DNA of 64,000 nucleotides, taken from the NCBI RefSeq assembly GCF_030272615.1, contig NC_081413.1:144314476-144378475 (forward strand), given 5' to 3'. The notes beneath the pieces are model-generated. The model was not told the DNA's origin, did not search any database, and worked only from the letters and a program-made list of their open reading frames with translations. Origin of the DNA: Cryptomeria japonica (Eukaryota > Streptophyta > Pinopsida > Cupressales > Cupressaceae). Positions within the stretch are counted from its first letter, which is position 1; each line of letters opens with the position of its first letter. Below, piece after piece: positions 55,650-64,000 of the stretch. A program made the translations under genes and the position numbers.

Positions 55650-58600
55650 ATGGACTCATCCTCTAGCAAAAGAGGCAAAGAAATTGATAGACTCCCAGCC
55701 ACCATGAAATACCATTATCAAGGACAGGTCTATGTTTCAAAGCTAGAGGATCAAATCAAATGGGTCACGGATACTGAAATCGGCCATATAGAAATTAAAG
55801 ATATCAAGTCTCAATTGGACAAACCTAGTCTGGAGGCCCTCCACCGAAGAATCAAGGGGTTCGGCCTAGTTGAAGCTACTGTCTTCCCACAGTCATTACA
55901 GGCACCAGAGTTCATAATGACCATTGCTCCATTTTATAACTTAGAAACTAGAAAGTGCACAAATGCACAAGGAAATATAGTCATAGACTTGTCTCCAGAT
56001 ATGCTTGGGTTCGTCTTTGGAATCCCAACCAAGGAGGAAGTATTTTCGTTAACCAAAGAAGAGGCCTTAAAGGCATGGAGTGACAAGATATCAGCTAGTA
56101 AGAGGCACATGAATATAAACTAGTTAGAAGAAGAAAGAAAGACAAGACTCAAGGCAATGGAGATCCTAAGGGCGGACTTCAAAGAGCCTCAAAGAGACTT
56201 AATCATCATGCTTAGCAGGGCCTTTGGCAAGCCATATTGCAGGCATTTTCATCCCTGGATGTTCCAATTCATGAGCACTATTTTAATAGGAAAACAATAT
56301 TTTGATTGGCCACAGATCCTCTCTGACAATATCTGCAAGCAGATGAAAGAAGTTCAACATACTCAAAAGTTATTTTTCACGTCATATGTCATCTGGGTAG
56401 CCGCTAGAGCTGGAAAGTTTCCAAGGCTACAAGTAGAAGGTCAATTGGGAGAAGAGGAAGGATAGAAGAAGATATGGGAGTATTATACTCAGCTCACTCT
56501 AGCCAATGCAAAGACTCATTTTAAAAGAGTTAATGATGCCTTCGTCTTCCCAATAATAATCAAGTTGGCAGGAGATGCAGGATATCGGATTAGCCCGGAG
56601 GCCATGGCTATCATCCGAGAGTGGGCATGTTGGTTTATCCAAAACCCACGCTCTACTTACATCAGGGTTAGCGGATTCACAGGAAACCCAATGTTGTTGC
56701 CCCGATACTGCAATGATAGGATAATTTTGCTAGAATATGTGAGGTAGCTTGTGGGCCTCCAGTCACTTTTGTCATCAAAACACAAAGCATGTATCGATTT
56801 CTCAGTATCTATTGGATACTTTGCATGTTCCAAAATACAAGTGGTGAAGTTAGCAGAACAAGAGCTTCAGGATTTGAACCTGAAAGAGTATGATCATGCT
56901 AGGGAGTTCTATGATCCCTACGGGAAACTTAAACAAGCTATGCCTAAGGCATATGAGGGGCACATGCCCAGCTTGGAGGACTTTTGGGCCAACCTTCAAG
57001 ACAGTTTCAAGGTTAAGGGAAAGAACTACAATAGGTTATCTATGCCACAGATAAGAGATTTCAGAATCGAGACTAACCTCCCCAAAGACCTTAGGGATGA
57101 TGGCGACTTACTTGATCCAGCTTATAGGGAATCAGGGATAGATAAAAGGCCCCTCTCCCCAATAAAATGGTCTGCAAGTGAAGACACAAATATGGAGAAG
57201 GTCTCCCAAGTGGTCATCAATAAAACAAAGCAATGGTTATGCCAAAGGGTAAGGCCCAGCATCTCAAAGGCAAAACAGAAGGAATCCACTTCAGGGGTAC
57301 CTCAGTCAAGGGGCCATAAGGAGTAAGCTCGAAAGACAAGGTCAACCTCGAGGCAAAACACGTCCATCGATCCAGGTGAAGAATACAAACCTCAAGAAAG
57401 CACTGAGGACTTACTGAAGAAACTCCAAGAAAAGATGAGGGAGCCTGAATTATTAAAGAAGGCTACAGACCTGGGAGTGACCGATGGATTGGGAGTGGTA
57501 CCACTTGCCAAACTTCTCCCATTGAGGATGGCTATTAGGAACACTGAAGGAGAGGATACCCAAGAACAAGAAGAAAATATAGAAGCTACTGAGGAGATAC
57601 CCGCTCAGCCACCTTCAACAAATGTCACAAATGCTCCAGGAACCATTGCCCCTACACCACCACTAGTCAATATATCCATAGGGCATCCCGGAGTGCAAGG
57701 CTTCAGATCTACCACTGAAGGAATGAAAGTTAGAAACATCGAGTTTGATTCGGATCAGGAGGAAGAGGATCTTGAGCAACAACGACTGCTAGAAGGTGAA
57801 CAAGAAGGGGATGAGGCAAAAGACACATTGAATGAAAGACTGATTCTAACCCCTCAAGATCAAGAGGACATTCTTAAGGATATGGCAGTCGGGCAAGGGG
57901 AAATAGAGGTAGGTGACGAAGAAATGGCATTTAATGAGGAGGTTAGTGGCAAACTAGGAGAGTTACACAAGAAACAAGCTCTCCAAACCAATTTAGCTCG
58001 TCAAGTTATACCACCTCAAGACCCCAGGCAAATGGAAGTAGAGGAGCAGGCAGAGGTTCATGTTATAACTGCGGATATAGTGTCACATCAAGGTGACAAG
58101 GATGAAGATATATCGCAATGGCTAGAATTTACCTTTGGGAAGAAAATGAGAAAATTAGAGCTCCCTAAGGTCACTCTGCAACAAGTAATCACCTAGGAGC
58201 CACCAAAGGCTAAGAAGCTAAAAATTGTTCATCACCTATCGAAAACTAGTTCCGGTGAAGTGATTGTAGATGTGGAAGTTCCATCTCAGGCCGAGGGACA
58301 AGCTTCTCCCAGATACCAAATATCACAGATAAATTTGGGCAAACAAACCAAGTGGGGGGAGTTAGATACTTTGGAGTTAGCCACGAGCGTCGTTAGAGGA
58401 TGTGTAGAGAAGGAGCATACTTCCAACGTGGAACTCAAAGCACAACTAGGACAATATAAGCAGCTACTAATTGAAATGAGCAAACCCCTGGACTCGTGCA
58501 GAACTGATGACTTGTCTTCTACCTCATCGCTGCCAGAAGAAGAAGTAAAAGCGTTAATAGAGGTGAGGCGGGTGGCAACTGCAACCAAGTCATGGGCCCA

Positions 58601-59261
58601 ATTAAATACGGCCAAAATAAAATTATTTTTGCAAGATACTATGGGGATGTATAGTAAGGCGATACAGGTAGGCGGAGCTTTGGCTTCCTATTCCACACAA
58701 TGAGAACGAAAGTCGAACATTTTCACCAAACAATTCCAAGTTTTGAAGAAGATATTGCGGCTAGGGGAAGAGACGGTGATAAAGGAGGACCTCTTAGGGG
58801 GTGACAGCTATAAAAACTTGCAGTCTTTTGTATGCATCTTGGAGCTAAATATTGAAATGTTTCAGAAATATATCAAGGATATGACTGAGATTCGAGACCC
58901 TCTCCTTAGAGAAATTTTGTCATACGAGAATTTTGTAAAGAATATGCTAGGACCTTTTGGCCTCATATTAGCTGATACATGAATAATGGACCAGCAAAAA
59001 GTTTTGAATCAGTGGGATGCATATGAGGCACAACACCTAGGACCCGTGACCCAGTTTGATGTCACCCTTATGGACAGGTACACGTATCTGATTACTCAGT
59101 GTCAAGACGTGGCACACACAGTGAAGGAGTTAGAGGAGGGGAGAATGCATGTGGATGAAGTTTTGAAGAAGTATAAATTTAGAGTTAAGAATGTAGCAGA
59201 TCCTCCGGTTCAAGCAGTTGCATGTATAGTTGATAATAATAGAGCTTTTATCAAGAAATAA
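55650..59261 (+). pseudogene. G accessory ORF of about 1204 codons, broken only by stop codons
   Basis: One frame runs from ATG 55650 (MDSSSSKRGKEIDRLPATMK) to TAA 59259 without any frameshift. In-frame stops lie at 56121, 56463, 56745, 57324, 58194, 58701 and 58980. All are explicable as transitions: CAG/CAA to TAG/TAA, or CGA to TGA. The N-terminal part looks globular with LGFVFGIPTKEE near residue 130. The middle is acidic and Pro/Gln-rich. The C-terminal third is helical with ELKAQLGQYKQLLIEMSKPL and VLKKILRLGEET. There is no enzymatic motif and no clear signal or membrane segment, so it is not an obvious envelope protein. Its function is unknown. Confidence 0.7.
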
Positions 59262-59582
59262 AGGATAAGCACACAATTGCTAAAAATGGCAAAGCTTTTT
59301 TTTATAAATCCTTAAATCTTGTATTTTTTTAACTGCGGCTCCTACTCGAGGTCCAATTTTGAGAGAAATTCTACACGATTATGAAAACATGGCTCACCTA
59401 GCAGGATTTTTGTAGTGCTCATGCAGTCCCCGTTTCACAGTTGTTAAGTGGAGTGTCAAGGCAGAAACTTGCAAGTTAACTGCGATTCCTAGTTTTAGTT
59501 CTTAATTTAGAATAGAGTTATTTCCTAGATAGTAGGGTAAAGAACAACTATAAATTGAGAAGTTGGATTCATTTGTAAGGGT
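59262..59582. other. 3' untranslated stretch of G before the LTR
   Basis: It is 321 bp without a frame, containing a T-run (59297-59304) and taaatcttgtatttttt. No good polypurine tract was seen next to the LTR. Confidence 0.5.
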
Positions 59583-60316
59583 CCCAAATTGATGATTTGT
59601 GGCCTACTTAGAGATTTTAGAATATTTTGCAGATTGATTAAGAAGTTTGAGTTATTTTTGTTATACATTCATTGAGATTAATATGAAAAGTAGCTTGTAG
59701 ATCCTAATCTACATTCATATTCTACCAAATTGTTCTGTGTAATCTGGTAACGTCTACTATTTGGAGTTAGCAACATGGTTTAATCTTTTTGTCTATCACT
59801 TTATGAATCATATTGCGTACGTCAGTGGTGTATGAGAATCATTGTGATAGGCCATATTGTTGATGATTTTATTTCCATAGATTTGTGAAATTGATGATTT
59901 TGCAGGTTTTCTGGAGGTCCGTTGTTGAATGCTAACTTGGATAATATTTGATAATTGCTCTTGGATTGCAGGGAACTAATTGAGTAGTTCATTAAGTTGT
60001 CATTATATTGGTCTTTATTATTATTTTATTGTTTCCCTTTACGCTTCGCATTTTATTTCCCAGAGAATCTTAAACCATAAAAATACAAAAAGAAAGGAAG
60101 TGCAGTTATCCATAACCAGCGAGATTTAGTTCTAACCAGCAAGCCCCTTTACAGGTATAACCACATCAACCATTGGGTTGCCCATCACCGTCGAGACCCG
60201 ACTATAAAGACCTTGGAGTAGTGATTTTTTCCAAACTTGTTACTTTTCAGGAGAGGTGGTGAGTGTTCACACTAGCTACCTGACTGTTGGCGGGGGTGCA
60301 AAAACACTCGTCAACA
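59583..60316 (+). repeat. Element G 3' LTR
   Basis: The 734-bp LTR begins cccaaattgatgatttgtgg and ends cactcgtcaaca. It contains agatttagttctaaccagc and gagacccgactata, shared with both upstream arms. The purine run before it is poor. LINE sequence follows immediately. Confidence 0.85.
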
Positions 60317-62400
60317 CTTAGGTCAAATCGTCAACAAGGAGAAATTAGTTGTTCTCCTTTTCAATACTAAGAAAGTTATTAAAAAATGTATCTCCAATAT
60401 CCTAGAATTCACAGTTACAAGTATGACAACCAAATATTTGGGGGTTCTATTATTTTTTGGAAACACGAAATCAGAATATTGGGAGGAAATCATCAACAAG
60501 TGTAACTTGAAGACTGCAATTTGGAAAAATACATGGCTTTCCTAAGTTGGAAGGATATTGATGATTAAATCAGTTCTAGTTGCACTCCCTATTTATGCGA
60601 TGTCGTGTTCTAAGTTGCCATTGAGGGTAGTTTCCTCTTTGGAAAGTTTTATGAAAGAAAAATTATGGGAGGGTGCAAAGGAAATATAGTGAATACCTTG
60701 GATTCATTAGGTTGTTGCTTGCCTTTCTAAGCAATATGGTGGAGTTGAGTTGAGACATATGGAGACTCAAAACTTGACACTTGGGGTTAAGCTAATATGG
60801 AAATTATATAAATAACCTGAGAAGCACTAGTGTATGAGGAAAAAATACTTAGATTGTGAGGAGCTAGCAAGAATTCTAACTATGGAAAACCCCTCGAGTG
60901 GTTTGACTGTGGAAATTTATATGGGAAAGCAAATTTATCATTACTGAGCATTTAACATGGAGGATTGGGAATGGGAAGAATGCCAAATTTTGGCTAGATT
61001 TATGGGACTAGGAAGAGGCTTTAATTAATGCTTTTACTAATAAGGATTGGGTGGTGGAGGTTATTAGAGTCAATGGAGAATATGTCTATGATTATATTGA
61101 CCAAGTGGGGGAAATAGTCATTTGAGAAAGTGGAAGTCGTTTTCATTGTTGGTAATCTCGAAATGGGTAAGGCCAATTTTGTCAGAAATTCTTAGCAATA
61201 GGGGGATTGTCCTTACCAATAAAGAAGAAAAAGTGATCTGATATGCAACCAAATCAGGAGAATATTCATCTCAATTAGGATATGAAATGTAGAGGAAACA
61301 ACTAGAAAACAGTGATTGGCCTGCTTGACTATGTTGGTAGAAAAGTGTATATCCAAGGGCAGCTACCCTTTTATGGATTATAATGCATGGAAAGTTTCAT
61401 GAGTGAAAGACTAAAGAAATATGGCATCATAGGGCCAAGTGCATGTGCACTATGTCTCTCGAATGAAGAGTCAATCAACCATATTTTCCTCCATTGCTCT
61501 TATGCTTCACAATATTGGGACTAGTTGTTGTCATCCTTGGGGTAGTCGACTGCCTATAATAATACTCTATTAAGTTTTTTGAAAGGATGGCCTTCTCTTC
61601 GTAAAAAATATTTATTGAGATATATTTGTATGGTGGCCCCTTCCATCACCCTCTAGCAAATATGGAAGGAAAGAAACATGCATATTTTCAATAATGACTC
61701 TCTTCTAGTTCAAAAGATAAATAATAAAATTGAGAATGATGAATTCCAATGTTTTGGATAGAAAAGTGAGGTATCTTAAGAAATGGGATGAAGATATTCA
61801 AAAAACTTGGACGGGTCTCAGAATCCCAATGGGGATTTCTATAGGAAGTAATATGAAACGTCCTGAGGTGCGATGAGCTCATCCTCCACAAGGTAAATGG
61901 AAACTCAATTTTGATGGAGTTTCCAAAGGTAATTCGGGAGAAGTTGGGATCAGATGCATAATTCAAGATAGTGATGGCAAAGGTGTTTAGGCACTCTATC
62001 GTTCGTTAGGGAAAGCAACAAACAACAAGGTTGAGTTGCAAGCCTTGGCCATGAGGTTACAACTATGTATTAATAAGGGGATTTTGAATCTAGAAATAGA
62101 ATGAGATTCATAGATCACCATAAATAGGGCAAACAAAGGATTTTCCCAAATAGTTGGAAATTGAGCAGGTGGATATCCTTTATTAAAAAATGTTTGCACT
62201 AAATTTAAGGATTATAGTATTTCCCATATCTACCGAGAGGCAAACATGGTGGTTGATTTTTTGGCTAATTTGGGAGTGGTGGCTATAGGGAAAGAAGTTA
62301 TTTCATATAACTTTGTGGAATGGCCAGAGTTAGAGAAAATCATGGCACAAGACAAAAAGTCCCCAATCAATAAGAATAAGTTTGGTATTGGATAGTTTTT
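60317..62400 (+). pseudogene. LINE ORF2, second part: thumb, zf-RVT and RNase H
   Basis: After gypsy G the LINE resumes with IVNKEKLVVLLFNTKK and TTKYLGVLLFFG. Near 61430 the motif CALCLSNEESINHIFLHC is a zinc-binding RVT knuckle. From about 61895 an RNase H domain reads KWKLNFDGVSKGNSG, NNKVELQALAMRLQL, then DS after a stop, and REANMVVDFLANLG, giving the D-E-D-D set. Many stops and frame changes are present. Confidence 0.78.
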
Positions 62401-63560
62401 TCTCTCTCGCTCACACCCCATAAAACGAGGAATAAAAAATTTAGTATCCTTGGCATAAGAATAGGGATCTTCTAAGTCTTGACAACATAATGTTCAAAAA
62501 ATCTTGTTTCCGTAGATTGAGTATTCACTGTCAGATTCAGTTTTCTCCAATGTTTAGGAAATCCACATATATATGTGGCTAGATGAAGTGGGCCTTCTTT
62601 TTGTTGGAATTGAGAAAGATTGCCTTGAATATTGGCTCAAGATTGGTCGAATTAGTAAGGATATTGAGGAAGGTAAGATAAATGATGGCGGTAGGAATGT
62701 CCAAGTGGTCTACGATTAGGTCATTTGGAAGGAAGAATTGATAAGTTTAGAACACATACCCTATGAATATGACTAAGAGTGAATTGAGAGAAGATCCCTT
62801 TGGGAAATGGAAACAAATCCTAAAGTCTAATTTGAAGGATTTCCTTGGAATTTATTTTTTTGGCTAAAGACGCACCTCAAGGCTTCAAAAGCTGGATGGT
62901 TTTTTGACTTCCTGCTATACAGAGATGGTAGAGAATTTTGGAGTGCAGTGTATTTGCTCCAAGATGAATAATATGATGGAGACCCCATAGGAACAAATAG
63001 CCCAACTTTTCAGCAAAAGGAACGAGGAGGAGAATTTGATGGTGATAAAATCTTAGGTCCAAATTTCTGGGTGAATGGACATGTCCATGATGGCGCCATA
63101 TATAGGAGTTTGTTTGTTCCCATCGTACAAATCTTGGGGTATGCTCTAAATGCATACAAGATTGTCCATCAAAGTATTTGTGAAGTAAATGCAATGGGAG
63201 TTAAAACTACTTTGGAATCATTAGAGACTATGCCTCAGTCAAAGATAATGTTGGGTTTCTTTGATCTCAACACCGAAGGTAGAAAGACCAAAATGGCCAA
63301 AGCATTGAAATTGTTCAAGGTTAGGATTGGTCAAGAATATAGCATGGAGGAATTTGAGGTCCATATCAGTGAGAACAATGACCTGTTTCCTGTAGAAATT
63401 GTTGAGAGACTAAAATTATTGGGGAGGGGGGGGGAATTGGTTACATATACTATTAACCCCCTTTATCTATGTAATCTTTATTTTTTGGTTTAATATAATG
63501 GGAGTTTCTCCCTCTTGGCAATACTTATCTAACAAAAAATAAATAAAAAATAATATATAA
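62401..63560 (+). pseudogene. LINE 3' end
   Basis: Broken coding text continues after RNase H. The last open frame (63071-63493) ends GRGGELVTYTINPLYLCNLY and is followed by a short UTR and an A-rich tail (acaaaaaataaataaaaaat at about 63531). I recognise no domain. Its position immediately before the tail fits the end of a plant LINE transcript. Confidence 0.5.
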
Positions 63561-63669
63561 TAATAATTTAATATTATATTATAATACATTATGACATATT
63601 ATATAATAATATTATATGAATCTAAGGGGTAAAGAATGGAAAGCTCGCGCAATCAGAGTAGGTCAAATA

Positions 63670-64000
63670 TGTTGAACACTATTGAATGCTGAGAGGGGGG
63701 AGGGTGAATTAGCATATATTAAAACTTGATCAAATTAACACATTTATTCCATTAGATCTTCACAATTGTAATCATCATACATGCATGAAAGTAAATGACA
63801 GAAACAACAAATGCATCCACATAAGAAGACCAAGATTTTTTATGTGGAAAACCCAAAATAGGAAAAACTATGGTGAGAATTACACTCACAATATATTTAT
63901 GAATATTGTTTATAGAATTTAGGCCATATGCCAGGGAGCTCATTGCTCCAGACTTGCAAACTAAGGCGTATGACCTTAGGGAAAGATACAAAAGGCTTGC
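63670..64000 (-). mobile_element. Minus-strand copia-type LTR entering from the right edge
   Basis: TGTTGAACAC at 63670 starts sequence whose complement ends like the LTR of element A. It has a C-run word (plus strand gagaggggggagggtgaatta) and the gtggaaaaccc/ggaaaaac U5 phrase. No PBS lies to its left, so this is the outer end of a 3' LTR, with the element body beyond the window. Confidence 0.55.

Larger units (their letters stand above)
45273..60316 (+). mobile_element. Gypsy element G: 15-kb Ty3/gypsy with inverted LTR dimer and accessory ORF
   Basis: The unit starts TGTTGATGAG (45273) and ends CTCGTCAACA (60316), inside the LINE RT. It comprises an inverted LTR (45273-46007), a direct LTR lacking about 20 bp at its start (46008-46723), gag-pol (46830-53590), a 2-kb spacer with satellites, an accessory ORF (55650-59261) and a 3' LTR (59583-60316). 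The flanking 5-mers are ATCAG and CTTAG, a weak target-duplication match. The two direct LTRs differ by only a few percent by eye. An extra RNase H and the RT sequence type suggest the Tat lineage. Confidence 0.85.
43344..63560 (+). mobile_element. LINE (endonuclease-RT-zf-RNase H), split by gypsy element G
   Basis: Left part 43344-45272 carries the endonuclease and RT palm. Right part from 60317 carries the RT thumb, a zinc-binding RVT motif and RNase H, then a 3' end with an A-rich tail near 63530-63560. Left text ends GYVETS and right text starts GQIVNKEKL, the continuous SGQxVNKEKS motif of plant LINE RTs, so the two halves belong together. Without the 15-kb insert the LINE would be about 5.2 kb. 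ORF1 was not found, and the 5' end is undefined. Confidence 0.8.

Overview
The window looks like nuclear DNA from a plant with a very large, retrotransposon-swollen genome. A gymnosperm such as a conifer is the best guess. The reasons are introns of tens of kilobases, nested Ty1/copia and Ty3/gypsy elements in several states of decay, plant-type LINEs and almost no host coding sequence. The species cannot be named from the sequence.

Host genes. I recognise one: the 5' part of the bystin/ENP1 gene (40S ribosome biogenesis) on the minus strand. Its first four exons lie at 41739-41578, 17934-17861, 17774-17645 and 17431-17308. All splice sites are GT..AG and the codon phases agree. Intron 1 is 23,643 bp, introns 2 and 3 are 86 and 213 bp, and intron 4 must run more than 17.3 kb past the left edge because no further exon is visible. 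A weak candidate first exon of a divergent gene lies at 42018-42094 (+), 278 bp from the bystin start.

Left part (1-17307, inside bystin intron 4). It holds the 3' end of an unknown retroelement accessory ORF (1-1182) with a polypurine tract and LTR-like sequence. A tandem array of a hairpin-forming motif follows (3.2-4.3 kb, continuing at 12.5-12.8 kb). It is split by a complete 8.16-kb LTR element, here called A, at 4348-12510 with a TCAAC target duplication. Element A has a gag with four zinc knuckles and a huge accessory ORF but no pol. That ORF is itself split by a 1.4-kb non-autonomous hAT-like transposon with an 8-bp target duplication. The rest is purine-rich and LTR-like sequence.

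Middle (17935-41577, bystin intron 1). It holds a 5'-truncated LINE, a decayed copia (C1), a nearly intact minus-strand copia (C2, 23857-29111), a copia with 0.46-0.48-kb LTRs (C3, about 30661-36255) and a gag-less relative of C2 (C4, 36510-41001, TSD TATTT). Pieces of a roughly 400-bp repeat (X) are split among them.

Right part (42-64 kb). A LINE (about 43344-63560: endonuclease, RT, zf-RVT, RNase H) is interrupted inside its RT region by a 15,044-bp Ty3/gypsy element, here called G (45273-60316). G begins with an inverted LTR-LTR palindrome. Its order is gag, PR, an extra RNase H, RT, a degenerate RNase H, then INT. It also carries a 3.6-kb accessory ORF downstream of INT with its own TATA-like signal. 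The right edge enters a minus-strand LTR.

The theme most worth following is the large, apparently non-pol accessory ORFs placed just upstream of the 3' LTR in three different elements. In the two that can be examined they follow promoter-like sequence. The one at the left edge seems distantly related to the C-terminus of the one in G.
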